This document shows positions 8,761-18,007 of a stretch of DNA of 64,000 bases, one piece after another. The stretch covers positions 2,046,001 to 2,110,000 of the forward strand of contig OZ242360.1 of NCBI GenBank assembly GCA_965208775.1. The letters run 5' to 3'. The notes under the pieces were generated by a model. That model worked only from the letters and a program-made list of their open reading frames with translations, was not told the DNA's origin and did not search any database. The number at the start of each line of letters is the position of its first letter. Within the stretch, counting starts at the first letter, position 1. Origin of the DNA: JAPOVO01 sp026708165. Lineage in GTDB: Bacteria > Chloroflexota > UBA11872 > VXNJ01. The position numbers were made by a program, and so were the translations under genes.

Positions 8761-10233
8761 GTGACCAAATCGCGCTACAGAATGGCTCCAAGCCCGACTG
8801 GGGCGTTGCATATCGGCAATGCTCGAACGGCCCTGTACAACTATCTGCTGGCGCGCAAAACCGGCGGGACCTACGTGCTTCGGATCGAGGACACGGCGCG
8901 CGACCGTAGCCGCCCCGAATTCGAGCGAACGATCTTCGAAGGGTTCCGCTGGCTTGGGATCGAGTGGGACGAAGGCCCCGGAATAGGGGGCGACTACGGC
9001 CCATACCGCCAGAGTGAACGAGTTGACCTGCACCGGGAATGGCTTGGGAAGCTGATCGATCGGGGCTGGGTCTACCGTTGCTTTTGCACGCCGGAAGAGT
9101 TAGCCGACGCGCGCAAGCGCGCTCAAGCCGAGAAACGTCCGCCCAAATACTCGGGGAAATGCCGGAATCTTTCTGAAGCCGAGACCCACCAGCGTCTGGA
9201 CGCCGGTGAAACGGCCGCTTACCGGTTCAGGGTGGAACCCCGAATTGTCGAATACCGCGACCTCGTCCTTGGCGACGTGAGGGAAGACGCTGGGCTTTGG
9301 GGTGACTTCGTCATCTGTCGTTCCAACTGGTTGCCTGTGTATAACTTCGCGGTCGTAATCGACGATCACACCATGGAGATCACGGACGCCGTGAGGGGAG
9401 CCGACCATATCTCCAATACATTCAGACAGATCGTCATTTACGATGCCCTTGAGATCCCGCCGCCGCGATTCGGACACCTACCGCTAATCCTCAACCGCAA
9501 AAAGCAGAAGTTAAGCAAACGCGACGGTGCCGTTTCGGTCGAGGAGTACATGACGCAAGGCTATCTCCCCGAAGCGGTGCGTAACTTCATCGTGCTGCTT
9601 GGCTGGAACCCGGGCGACGAGCGCGAGATGTTCAGCCTGGAGGAGCTAGTGGATGAATACAGTCTCGACCGGGTCAGCAGCGCGAATCCTATCTATGACA
9701 TCGACAAGCTCGACTGGTTCAACGGCGTCTATATGCGGGGCATGGCCGTTGGAGAACTGGCGGGCAGGGCCAGGCCATTCGTTAAGGCGGCCGGACTGGA
9801 CATAGACTCCAGCGGCAACGGCTACTTCGAGCAGGCTGTCGCTCTGGAGCAGGAACGGGTCAAGAAGCTGACCGATTTCGCGGACGTGCTGGCCTTCTTC
9901 TTCCAGGATGAAGTCGACCCGGATATGAAGTTTCTCATCCGCAAGAGGGGGACGGCAGAAGAGACTGGGAGCGCCCTGCAGAAAGTGCTTGGGCTGGTTC
10001 GGGAGCACGGCGTAGACAATGTCGTAGTCTCCGAAGGCTATCTTCGCGGGCTGGCGAGCGAACTGGGCTGGAAGGCCGGCGAGCTCTTCATGCCCATACG
10101 CGTGGCAATTACCGGCTCCCGCGCTACGCCGCCGCTATTTGAGACAATGCAAGTTCTCGGCGAGGAGCGCGTGATTTCACGCCTGAACCGGGCAATCGCC
10201 TTGCTCCGCGGCGTGCCGTCCGTGGCTTCCTGA
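8761..10233 (+). CDS. gltX: Glutamyl-tRNA synthetase
   Basis: Class I aminoacyl-tRNA synthetase charging tRNA-Glu (and possibly tRNA-Gln, if the cell uses the GatCAB route). The signature near the N-terminus is MAPSPTGALHIGNARTAL (HIGH variant HIGN), followed by LRIEDT. The KMSKS equivalent is KLSKRDG. The length, 490 residues, is normal. I prefer the GTG at 8761, where AGG stands 8 nt upstream; a GTG at 8752 is also possible. The C-terminal anticodon-binding domain is complete. Confidence 0.95.
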   Translation: MTKSRYRMAPSPTGALHIGNARTALYNYLLARKTGGTYVLRIEDTARDRSRPEFERTIFEGFRWLGIEWDEGPGIGGDYGPYRQSERVDLHREWLGKLIDRGWVYRCFCTPEELADARKRAQAEKRPPKYSGKCRNLSEAETHQRLDAGETAAYRFRVEPRIVEYRDLVLGDVREDAGLWGDFVICRSNWLPVYNFAVVIDDHTMEITDAVRGADHISNTFRQIVIYDALEIPPPRFGHLPLILNRKKQKLSKRDGAVSVEEYMTQGYLPEAVRNFIVLLGWNPGDEREMFSLEELVDEYSLDRVSSANPIYDIDKLDWFNGVYMRGMAVGELAGRARPFVKAAGLDIDSSGNGYFEQAVALEQERVKKLTDFADVLAFFFQDEVDPDMKFLIRKRGTAEETGSALQKVLGLVREHGVDNVVVSEGYLRGLASELGWKAGELFMPIRVAITGSRATPPLFETMQVLGEERVISRLNRAIALLRGVPSVAS

Positions 10234-10250
10234 CTAACCTCCAGACGCCC

Positions 10251-11957
10251 CTAAGCGCGAGTCCGGCGGCGTTCTTCGCGCCAGTCGCGGAGTCCTTCGA
10301 TGTCCCGGGTATTTAGAACGTCGGACGCCTGGAGCCAAGAGCGGCGGGCGGCCGTTACCCCGTAGATCAGGTAATCGAGATGATGCATCGAGTGCGAATC
10401 CGTGTTGACTACTATGGGCACTCCCATTTCGGCTGCCTTGCGGGCCGGTTCCTCAGGGAGGTCCAGACGGTCGGGCATTGCGTTGATTTCTAGCGCCGTA
10501 CCAGATTCGGCCGCCGCCTCCAGCACGGCGTCGATGTCCAGTTCGTATCCATCGCGGCTGTTGAGCAGCCGTCCGGTAGGATGCGCCACCGAGTCGACGT
10601 ATGGATTGCGGACGGCGGCCACGACCCGTTTCGTCATGTCTTCAGAAGATTGACCGAAACCGCTGTGGACCGCCGCTGAGACCCAGTCGAGCTTGCTGAG
10701 CAACTCGTCGGGGTAGTCGAGGCTTCCGTCGGTCAGGATGTCTACCTCGGTCCCGTGCAGGATATCGATCCCGTCGACAGCTCGATTCGCCTCTTTGACT
10801 GCTTCCGATTGCTCGGCGACACGCGCTATTTCCAATCCGTGAGCGACGGTCAGCGAGCGAGAATGGTCGCTGATTGCGAGGTAAGCGCGGCCAAGCTCCT
10901 GGGCGGTTGAGGCCATCTCCTCTATCGAGTGGGCACCGTCGCTCCAGCGGGTATGACAGTGCAGATCACCCTGAAGATCACTGGCGGCGAGCAGGTCGGG
11001 CAATGTTCCGTTTTGGGCTGCGTCAATCTCCCCATTGCCCTCGCGCAGTTCCGGCGGAATCGGTGGCAGCCCCAGCGCTTGATAGACTTCCGTTTCGCTC
11101 GCGAAGCTGGACCCGTTTTGCAGTTGGACGCCGCGTTCTCGGGCGACAGACCGCAGCGCATCGCGATGTGAGGCGGAGCCTGTCGAGAGTAGAAGACTCA
11201 GCACAAATTCGGCGGGCGGGCATACATCTATCCGAACTTCGAAACCGTCTTCATACGTTCCCGACACTGAGAGTTCGCTCGATTTCGGTTTGGGGAGAAT
11301 CGAGCGGGCAAATTCGATGACCGGTTCCGGATTGCCAGCCGCAACCAGCAACAAAACTCCCCCGGTGACGGGTACGCCTCTCCGCACAGCTCCCACGAGC
11401 GAGGCATCGGCCACGCCCTTGATGCCTCGCAGCTTGGTGAGGATAGGCTGAGCAATCGAGAGAGAGTCGGCCAGCAAACGGCGCCCCCGCCGCGCCCGCA
11501 GCTTCTCGATTTCCGCGAGGATTCGTTCGACTTTCTTGGGTCCCATACCGGGCAGGGATCGAAGATCACCAGACACGGCCACCTGCTCCAGGGAGTCCAC
11601 GCCATCGATCTTCAACTCGTCGAACAGTTTCCCCACGGTCTTGGGACCCAGCCCTCTGATTTCCAGGACTTCGAAGAGGCCGGGCGGGATTCTCTCTTGC
11701 GCCTCTGCCAGATCGGTGCTTACTCCTGTTCTGACGTACTCGTCGATGACTGCGCCGAGCCTTTTGCCAATTCCTGGCAAGATATCCAGCCGCCCCGCGG
11801 ACACGGCGTCCGCCACATCGATCTCCATTTTCTCGACGTTACGAGCGCCGCCACGGAACGCGCGGACCCTGAATTCGTCCACCGAGCGAATCTCAAGCGA
11901 GTCGGCGATCGCCTTGAGCAGCGCCGCGATCTCTTTGTTTGGTGGCGTCTTGTACAT
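10251..11957 (-). CDS. polX: PolX-type PHP/family X DNA polymerase, polymerase core degenerate
   Basis: 568 residues with the full bacterial PolX layout. Three helix-hairpin-helix motifs (GIGKRLG 62-68, GLGPKTV 102-108, GMGPKKV 137-143) are followed by a family X palm (about 170-310) and a C-terminal PHP domain. The PHP metal ligands are all visible: HCH 333-335, H365, E404, H431, H459 and DSH 520-522. In the palm the expected RRGxxxxGDxD motif reads RRGVPVTGGVLLL, so both aspartates are lost, and the third Asp position (VDLR in family members) reads VRID. It is therefore probably a 3'-5' exonuclease or AP-endonuclease without synthesis activity. Confidence 0.9.
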   Translation of the reverse strand: MYKTPPNKEIAALLKAIADSLEIRSVDEFRVRAFRGGARNVEKMEIDVADAVSAGRLDILPGIGKRLGAVIDEYVRTGVSTDLAEAQERIPPGLFEVLEIRGLGPKTVGKLFDELKIDGVDSLEQVAVSGDLRSLPGMGPKKVERILAEIEKLRARRGRRLLADSLSIAQPILTKLRGIKGVADASLVGAVRRGVPVTGGVLLLVAAGNPEPVIEFARSILPKPKSSELSVSGTYEDGFEVRIDVCPPAEFVLSLLLSTGSASHRDALRSVARERGVQLQNGSSFASETEVYQALGLPPIPPELREGNGEIDAAQNGTLPDLLAASDLQGDLHCHTRWSDGAHSIEEMASTAQELGRAYLAISDHSRSLTVAHGLEIARVAEQSEAVKEANRAVDGIDILHGTEVDILTDGSLDYPDELLSKLDWVSAAVHSGFGQSSEDMTKRVVAAVRNPYVDSVAHPTGRLLNSRDGYELDIDAVLEAAAESGTALEINAMPDRLDLPEEPARKAAEMGVPIVVNTDSHSMHHLDYLIYGVTAARRSWLQASDVLNTRDIEGLRDWREERRRTRA

Positions 11958-12083
11958 ATGCTACGAGAGTCCTGATTCAGCCGATTCGCGCAAGCCTAGC
12001 AGCCTTGATGCTGCAAGGGGGTTGCTACACATTGCTGAAGTCCGGCTAAGCGGCGAATCCGGATATGTCGTTCGACGTGTTGG

Positions 12084-13427
12084 TCACGAAGCCGCGTTGA
12101 CCGCGGCAAACTCGCTTATTGGCGAAGGGTTGCGCCCCTGGCCGACTCCAATGTATTCGAAACCGCAGGATTCCAGCTCTTCGTGGTTGTAAAGATTTCT
12201 GCCGTCCAGGATGAACTTTCTGCGCATGGCCGCGCCGGCTCTTTCCCAGTCGATTTCATTAAATTCGTTCCATTCCGTGGCGATGAAGACGGCGTCGGCC
12301 CCTTCCACCGCGTCATAGGGATCGGTGGCGGTTTTGAGGCCCTTTACCTCGTTGGCAGCGTTCGGTAGTGCGACCGGGTCGTAAGCGACCACGTCCGCGC
12401 CCTCGCCCAAGAGCAGCCGAATGATCTCGATAGCAGGCGCGTCGCGCACATCATCGGTGTTTGGCTTGAATGAAACGCCAAGGACCGCTACTCGGAAACC
12501 GCGCAACCCGCCAAGTTGCTCCCGGAGTTTTCGAATCACAGACCGGCGCATGTCGCGGTTGATTTCCATTACAGCCCGCAGCAGTTGGGGATGGCATCCG
12601 TTGACCGCTGCCATGTGCTCGAGGGCCAGCACGTCTTTTCGGAAGCAGCTTCCTCCCCATCCGACACCCGCCGACAGATAGCCTTCGCCGATTCGCTTGT
12701 CGAGACCCATGCCCCGCGAGACCTCGGTAACGTCGGCTCCCAACCGCTCGCACATCGACGCGATCTCATTGATGAAGGAAACACGCGTAGCCAGGAAGGC
12801 GTTAGAGGCGTATTTGATCATTTCGGCAGTCCGCAGGTCCGTGATAATGATCGGAGACGTGAATGATCGATAGAGCGACGCAACGTCCCGCGCCGCGGAT
12901 GGATTCTCGGACCCAAGCACTATGCGGTCTGGCTGAAGGAAGTCGGCGACAGCCGAGCCTTCGCTAAGAAACTCCGGATTGGAGACGATATGAAAATCCA
13001 CGTCGTCTCCCCGATGCTGGCGAATTATGCTGCTTACCAGGTCGCCTGTGCCGACAGGCACCGTGCTCTTGTCGACGATAATTGTGCGGCCGTCCAGATT
13101 GGCCGCTATTCTTTTCGCGGCCGCCTCCACGCTAGAGAGGCTGGCCTCTCCGCCGGGACCGGAAGCCGTGTCGACGGCTATGAACACAAAGTCGGCCGGT
13201 GGAATGGCTCTCTGATAGGAACTCGTGAAGACCAGCCGACCAGCGTGCCGGTTTCGTCTTACCAGATCCTCCAAGCCCGGCTCGAAGATCGGGATCTCTC
13301 CGGCATTTAGGCCGTCGATCTTGGATTTGTCGATATCGAGACAAACGACGTCGTTCCCCAAGTCCGCGAAACACGACCCGGCCACCAGACCCACGTAACC
13401 TGTTCCGACAATGCAAATCTGGCTCAT
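12084..13427 (-). CDS. ugd: UDP-glucose 6-dehydrogenase family protein
   Basis: Oxidises UDP-glucose to UDP-glucuronate with two NAD+. The NAD-binding motif is CIVGTGYVGL at residues 5-14, the middle domain has EMIKYASNAFLATRVSFINE, and the catalytic Cys is C261 in GWGGSCFRKD. The length of 447 residues is standard. Other nucleotide-sugar dehydrogenases share this fold, so a UDP-N-acetylmannosamine-type substrate cannot be wholly excluded, but the pattern fits Ugd. It supplies precursors for surface glycans. Confidence 0.93.
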   Translation of the reverse strand: MSQICIVGTGYVGLVAGSCFADLGNDVVCLDIDKSKIDGLNAGEIPIFEPGLEDLVRRNRHAGRLVFTSSYQRAIPPADFVFIAVDTASGPGGEASLSSVEAAAKRIAANLDGRTIIVDKSTVPVGTGDLVSSIIRQHRGDDVDFHIVSNPEFLSEGSAVADFLQPDRIVLGSENPSAARDVASLYRSFTSPIIITDLRTAEMIKYASNAFLATRVSFINEIASMCERLGADVTEVSRGMGLDKRIGEGYLSAGVGWGGSCFRKDVLALEHMAAVNGCHPQLLRAVMEINRDMRRSVIRKLREQLGGLRGFRVAVLGVSFKPNTDDVRDAPAIEIIRLLLGEGADVVAYDPVALPNAANEVKGLKTATDPYDAVEGADAVFIATEWNEFNEIDWERAGAAMRRKFILDGRNLYNHEELESCGFEYIGVGQGRNPSPISEFAAVNAAS

Positions 13428-13501
13428 GCTGCGATCGCCGTCCCCTTATGTTTGTTTGCCGAGCGCGCCCATGTATGAACACCGCGCAATGCGCGCCTCA
13501 A

Positions 13502-14527
13502 CTATCTGGCTTCCTTTGGTTGTGATGCGTTTGCGGGGGTCGTCCGCAAGCTACTGGACATCTTCTCCACAAGCCCAGCGTCGACCGCGGCCTGCGCGGT
13601 GGCTAAGCCGTTGGCTAGGGCTCTGGCGTCTGACCGCCCGTGACCTATTAGCACTTGCCCCTTGAGTCCCAGAAGAGGCGCCCCGCCCCACTCTCCATAG
13701 TCGAATTTACGTCGAAGCGCCTTGAACGCTCCTTTCATGAGGACTGCGCCAGCTTTTCTTACCGGCGAAGCTCCCACGCTTTTGCGTATCTCCCGAAACG
13801 CGAAGTCGCCTACTCCTTCCATCGCCTTGAGAGCGATGTTTCCGGTAAACCCGTCGCAAACCACCACGTCGACGTTGCCGGTCAATATCTCCATGCCTTC
13901 CACATTGCCAACGAAGTTAACTCCGCTATCTCTCAGTAATTCGTGGGCCTCACGGTAGAGTCGATTTCCTTTCATCGACTCTTCACCCACGTTGAGCAGC
14001 CCGACAGTCGGGTCCTCTACAGCTCCGAGCCGCTGCATGTAAATGGATCCCATAACTGCGAACTGCGCCAGCTCATTGGCAGTGCAGTCGGTGTTGGCGC
14101 CAATGTCGAGCATGAACGTTGGCCCGTTTTCCGCGGGCAAAAGTCCACCAAGCGCGGGTCGGATTACCCCTTCTGCCCTGCCGATTACGAGCACGCCCGC
14201 GGCCATGAGTGCCCCACTGTTCCCGGCCGAAACCAGCGCGTCGGCCCGGCCATTTTTCACTAGCTCCGCTGCAACTACAATCGAAGAATCTCGCTTTTGG
14301 CGCAGCGCAGCCGCTGGGGCCTCGTCCATTTCTACGACGCTCCCGGCGCTTACTATCTCGAACTCGTCTTCTCTAACGTCCAGCGTCCTGAGCTGCGTTA
14401 CGATGCGGGCTTCGTCTCCAACCAAAATTGCCCGGAGTCCGTACGATCTCAGCGCTTCCACCGCGCCGGCGACGGTTGCCGCCGGCGCGTTATCGCCTCC
14501 CATCGCGTCAAATGCAATCCGCGCCAT
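13502..14527 (-). CDS. plsX: Phosphate acyltransferase
   Basis: Makes acyl-phosphate from acyl-ACP for PlsY-dependent phospholipid synthesis at the membrane surface. The N-terminus IAFDAMGGDNAP is the family hallmark, followed by LVSAGNSGALMAAG, MLDIGANTDC and VVCDGFTGNIALK. The ATG at 14527 gives 341 residues; an in-frame GTG lies three codons upstream, and no clear ribosome-binding site separates them. The usual partners rpmF and fabH/fabD are not adjacent. Confidence 0.95.
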   Translation of the reverse strand: MARIAFDAMGGDNAPAATVAGAVEALRSYGLRAILVGDEARIVTQLRTLDVREDEFEIVSAGSVVEMDEAPAAALRQKRDSSIVVAAELVKNGRADALVSAGNSGALMAAGVLVIGRAEGVIRPALGGLLPAENGPTFMLDIGANTDCTANELAQFAVMGSIYMQRLGAVEDPTVGLLNVGEESMKGNRLYREAHELLRDSGVNFVGNVEGMEILTGNVDVVVCDGFTGNIALKAMEGVGDFAFREIRKSVGASPVRKAGAVLMKGAFKALRRKFDYGEWGGAPLLGLKGQVLIGHGRSDARALANGLATAQAAVDAGLVEKMSSSLRTTPANASQPKEAR

Positions 14528-14617
14528 TATTTGCACCGTGCAATCGTGAAATCGAAAACGTGAGTTTCAGGATACGCGCAAGCTCGGTAATCCGACTAGA
14601 ACGACAATGGCCGCTAA

Positions 14618-16510
14618 TCAAACGTCGAGATTGCGGACCGTCCGCGCGCGGGTCATTATGTAATTCCGCCGCGCAGCAACGTCGTTTCCCAGCAGTGTGG
14701 TCACCAGTTTGTCGACGGCCAGCTCATCCTCCGGAATCACCTGGAGCAGCGTTCTTGTTTCGGGATCCATGGTGGTTTCCCATAGCTGCTCCGCGTTCAT
14801 TTCTCCTAGGCCCTTGTAGCGTTGCAGGTGCACCCTTCCATTGATTTTCGCAAGATGCTTGTCGCGTTCAGCGTCGGTGTAGGCGTATTGGGTGTTTCGT
14901 CCGTTGGAAATCCGATAAAGGGGCGGCAGCGCGATATATAGATGGCCGCGGTTTACGAGCTCTTGCATGTTGCGAAAGAAGAAGGTCAGCAGGAGGCTGC
15001 GGATATGTGAGCCGTCCACGTCGGCGTCGGTCATGATAATCACCCGGCCATAGCGCAGCTTCGAGAGATCGAAGCTCTCGTTCAAACCTGTTCCAACGGC
15101 GGTCGTAAGGTCGCGAATTGCCTCGTTGGCGAGCATCTTATCGAGCCGCGCCTTCTCGACATTTAGGATCTTTCCGCGCAACGGCAGGATTGCCTGATTT
15201 CTGCGGTCGCGCCCTTGCTTTGCATTGCCTCCGGCGGAATCTCCCTCGACGATGAAGAGCTCTGCCTTGTCGGGGTCTCGCTCCTGGCAGTCGGCGAGCT
15301 TGCCCGAGAGCGCCATTCCATCGAGCGCGCCCTTCCGTACAACCAGGTCTCTGGCCCGCTGAGCGGCCAGACGGGCGTGACTCGCCACCAGGCATTTTTC
15401 GACGATGCGCCTAGCCTCGGACGGGTTTTCGTGCAGATACTCACTGAGTTCCTTATTTACTACCGACTGCACTTGTCCCGCCACTTCGGGATTGTTTAGG
15501 CGGACCTTCGTTTGAGCTTCGAACTGCGGCTCTTCGAGCAGAACGCTTATGACGGCCACGAGCCCCTCCCTGACGTCGTCGCCGGTGAGATTGGAGTCGT
15601 TATCTTTCAGAAACCCGTTGCGGCGAGCGAAGTCGTTGAGCGTGCGGGTCAGTCCGGCGCGAAACCCCGAGAGATGGGTGCCGCCGTCGGCGTTGTGGAC
15701 CGTGTTTGCAAAAGCATGAATTGCCTCGGTCAGGCTGCTCGTGTATTGCATGGCGACGGCAATCGAAGTACCTTCAACCGTATCCTCGATGAAAATGGGG
15801 CGCGGAATTATTGGACGTCGCTGGCGCGCTATGTTTTGGACGAACGACTTTACGCCGCCCTCGAAATAGAAGGTTTGTCGCTTACCGTCGCGGCGGTCGT
15901 CGATAGTTAGTTCAAGCTTCGGCACAAGGAATGCCATCTGACGCAGGCGTTCGGCCAATGGATCGAACTCGACCCGGATGTTGTCCATGGGGAAGATCTC
16001 TGGATCAGGCTTGAACCGGATCGTCGTTCCCGTACCAATCGCTTTGCCCTTGCGCTTGACGTCGAACTCGGGAATGCCTTTGCTATATTCCTGAACGTAC
16101 ATCCTTCCGTTGGTACGTACTTCCGCGATCAAATGGTCGGAAAGCGCGTTGACGACTGAGACGCCGACGCCGTGCAAGCCTCCTGACACGTGATATGCCT
16201 TGCCGCCGAACTTCCCACCGGCGTGCAAGGTGGTCATCACGACCTCGAGAGCCGGGCGGTTCATCTTCGGATGTTTGCCGACCGGAATTCCCCGACCGTT
16301 GTCCGCCACCGATATGTAACCATCCACTCCCACTACGACAGATACTCTCGTGCACTCGCCCGCCAGGGCCTCGTCCACGCTGTTATCGACGATCTCGATA
16401 ATGAGATGATGCAGACCCGCCGAGTCGGTGTCGCCTATGTACATTGCGGGGCGTCGACGCACCGCGTCGAGACCTTCGAGTACTTCGATGGTTTCGGCGG
16501 TATAAGTCAA
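14618..16510 (-). CDS. gyrB: DNA gyrase subunit B
   Basis: ATPase subunit of type II topoisomerase. The GHKL ATPase blocks are LHHLIIEIVDNSVDEALAG, SVADNGRGIPVG and YHVSGGLHGVGVSVVNALS. The TOPRIM blocks are EGDSAGG, ILPLRGKILNVEKA and TDADVDGSHIRSLLL, and the C-terminal block is QRYKGLGEMNAEQLWETTM. The 630-residue length fits GyrB of the short (non-insertion) class. ParE is closely similar and cannot be excluded from this sequence alone, because no gyrA or parC is adjacent. Confidence 0.93.
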   Translation of the reverse strand: MTYTAETIEVLEGLDAVRRRPAMYIGDTDSAGLHHLIIEIVDNSVDEALAGECTRVSVVVGVDGYISVADNGRGIPVGKHPKMNRPALEVVMTTLHAGGKFGGKAYHVSGGLHGVGVSVVNALSDHLIAEVRTNGRMYVQEYSKGIPEFDVKRKGKAIGTGTTIRFKPDPEIFPMDNIRVEFDPLAERLRQMAFLVPKLELTIDDRRDGKRQTFYFEGGVKSFVQNIARQRRPIIPRPIFIEDTVEGTSIAVAMQYTSSLTEAIHAFANTVHNADGGTHLSGFRAGLTRTLNDFARRNGFLKDNDSNLTGDDVREGLVAVISVLLEEPQFEAQTKVRLNNPEVAGQVQSVVNKELSEYLHENPSEARRIVEKCLVASHARLAAQRARDLVVRKGALDGMALSGKLADCQERDPDKAELFIVEGDSAGGNAKQGRDRRNQAILPLRGKILNVEKARLDKMLANEAIRDLTTAVGTGLNESFDLSKLRYGRVIIMTDADVDGSHIRSLLLTFFFRNMQELVNRGHLYIALPPLYRISNGRNTQYAYTDAERDKHLAKINGRVHLQRYKGLGEMNAEQLWETTMDPETRTLLQVIPEDELAVDKLVTTLLGNDVAARRNYIMTRARTVRNLDV

Positions 16511-16519
16511 GACGGTCTC

Positions 16520-17437
16520 CTAGGCGCCTAATGGATCGTTTGCGGCAACATGGGGCAGGGACAGTCGATTCACGTAGAAGACCATGCTGCCGGCGGAGAT
16601 CCCCGTTCCAATGAACGCACTGCCAAACACGGAAACGATCAACCCTGGAGTCGCCTCAGACAGACGCGACCATACGAATGCAAGGACTATCTCCATGAAG
16701 GTAACCAAAACAACGAAAACGATCGCCGGTCCAAGGTTCGATTTCCAGAAAAATATCGAACGGCGAATGCTGTCCGGGACCGAAATGGGCTCGAGAATCA
16801 AGGCCAATATCGCGAAGTACATCACCAGACTTGCGGCGAAGATGCCCACCGCGAGCCCTACGGTTGCCATCAACAGCAACAGGCCAAGGAGAATGGCGAT
16901 GAATCCGGGCAACGACGGCGTGGCAACACTGAGACCGACGGCCAAAAAGACAAAGCCAGCTGTTATGGCTGTCATCGCGGCGATGGCGCCCACCGCAAGG
17001 GCGAGGTACTTTGGCGATTTGTCGGCAAGGACGGGCACGAGTTCGACACTCACTTTGCGCCCCTCAATTGCGTTTGCTATCAGAACCAAGTACACGGACG
17101 AAATGATCGCACCGCCTCCTAGGAGCACCGCCGTCATGCCGAGAACCGAACCGAGGTTTGTCAACTCAATTGTCGGTCCTGCCGTGCCCAGGTTTTCGGC
17201 AAGAAGTCCAGTCGGGGGCAAGAAAAGCGCCAGCAACCAGGAAATTTGAGAAAACGCGACCAGCCCATCCGGTTGTGTTGCCGAGTTTTCCGGACCCAAC
17301 CGCGTAGCGATAAGTTCGAGAATCGAAAAGCTAGGCAGGAGCCAGATAATCAGATCGACCAGAACTGGGACGGCGATTACGTACGGCCTTCGTACGACGA
17401 TACGGTACCCGGCTCCCAGTGCGTCGATGACACCCAA
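16520..17437 (-). CDS. Polytopic membrane protein of unknown function
   Basis: 305 residues with about six hydrophobic segments, including PYVIAVPVLVDLIIWLL near the N-terminus and several Ala/Leu/Val-rich helices after residue 75. The final segments end in FIGTGISAGSMVFYVNRL. The start is a TTG with GGAG 6 nt upstream. It stands 9 nt upstream of gyrB on the same strand, so the two are probably co-transcribed. I recognise no family motif; transport or membrane organisation would be guesses. Confidence 0.75.
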   Translation of the reverse strand: MGVIDALGAGYRIVVRRPYVIAVPVLVDLIIWLLPSFSILELIATRLGPENSATQPDGLVAFSQISWLLALFLPPTGLLAENLGTAGPTIELTNLGSVLGMTAVLLGGGAIISSVYLVLIANAIEGRKVSVELVPVLADKSPKYLALAVGAIAAMTAITAGFVFLAVGLSVATPSLPGFIAILLGLLLLMATVGLAVGIFAASLVMYFAILALILEPISVPDSIRRSIFFWKSNLGPAIVFVVLVTFMEIVLAFVWSRLSEATPGLIVSVFGSAFIGTGISAGSMVFYVNRLSLPHVAANDPLGA

Positions 17438-17715
17438 TAAGCGCTCCTAAACTTACTCTCCAAATTGTACTCGAAAGCGCCTCTCTAAACCTGTGAAAGG
17501 CGTTGAATCCGAATGCTGACAGCACTCCATTATCTTGACATAAAAATGGCAATTCGTCGATAGACATGTTGTTCCGACGAGCGCCAATCGACTCCCTCGC
17601 GACCCTACCGTTTCATTACGACGTCGGCTGAGAACGGAGTTCAGGTCGGGTGGCGAAAGCTGTCCGGTTTAGGTAGTAATATCGTTTATGCGCACGTGGC
17701 TAGAGAGGAGGACCC

Positions 17716-17961
17716 GTGGCTGGCCAACTGAATGTAGCGATTGAGTACTGCCTGCAGTGAAACTATTTGCCCAGAGCCGTCAGTGTGACGGACGAACTGC
17801 TGTCTGAATTCGGTGAATACGTTGGCTCCTGGACGCTGGCGCCAGCATCCGGCGGGCGGTTTGAGGTCACGATAAACGGAGACTTGGTTTTCTCTAAGGA
17901 GGCCGAGGGGCGCTTTCCGGCGATTGCGGAGTTGCGCGAGAAGTTCAAGGCGGCTGTCTAG
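17716..17961 (+). CDS. SelW/Rdx-family selenoprotein with CxxU motif (in-frame TGA)
   Basis: Reading the TGA at 17758-17760 as selenocysteine gives an 81-residue protein. It has the Rdx (SelW/SelT/SelH) pattern: a first strand VAIEYC, then CxxU (C12, L, Q, U15), NYLPRA, a helix (VTDELLSEFG), and the C-terminal FEVTINGDLVFSK...GRFPAIAEL block. The start is a GTG with a strong AGGAGG site about 4 nt upstream, so translation begins before the TGA. A hairpin with a GTG loop follows the TGA at the spacing expected for bacterial SECIS elements. Rdx proteins are thioredoxin-like oxidoreductases. SelA, SelB, SelD and tRNA-Sec must lie elsewhere. Conventional calling would give only a 64-residue fragment. 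Confidence 0.85.
17777..17791 (+). promoter_or_regulatory. Bacterial SECIS-like hairpin
   Basis: CCGTCA-GTG-TGACGG forms a perfect 6-bp stem with a three-base loop that starts with G. The loop lies 22 nt after the TGA, inside the range known for bacterial SECIS elements, which sit within the coding region just downstream of the UGA and bind SelB. Confidence 0.72.
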
Positions 17962-18007
17962 CCTGCGGTTCATTTCGCGTTAAATCGAGCCTGGGCACCG
18001 GTGTCCG

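Noticed and set aside
17535..17566. TTGACA and TAGACA as a promoter for the selenoprotein gene
   Set aside because: The spacer is 20 nt and the second hexamer is poor; the distance to the start is about 150 nt.
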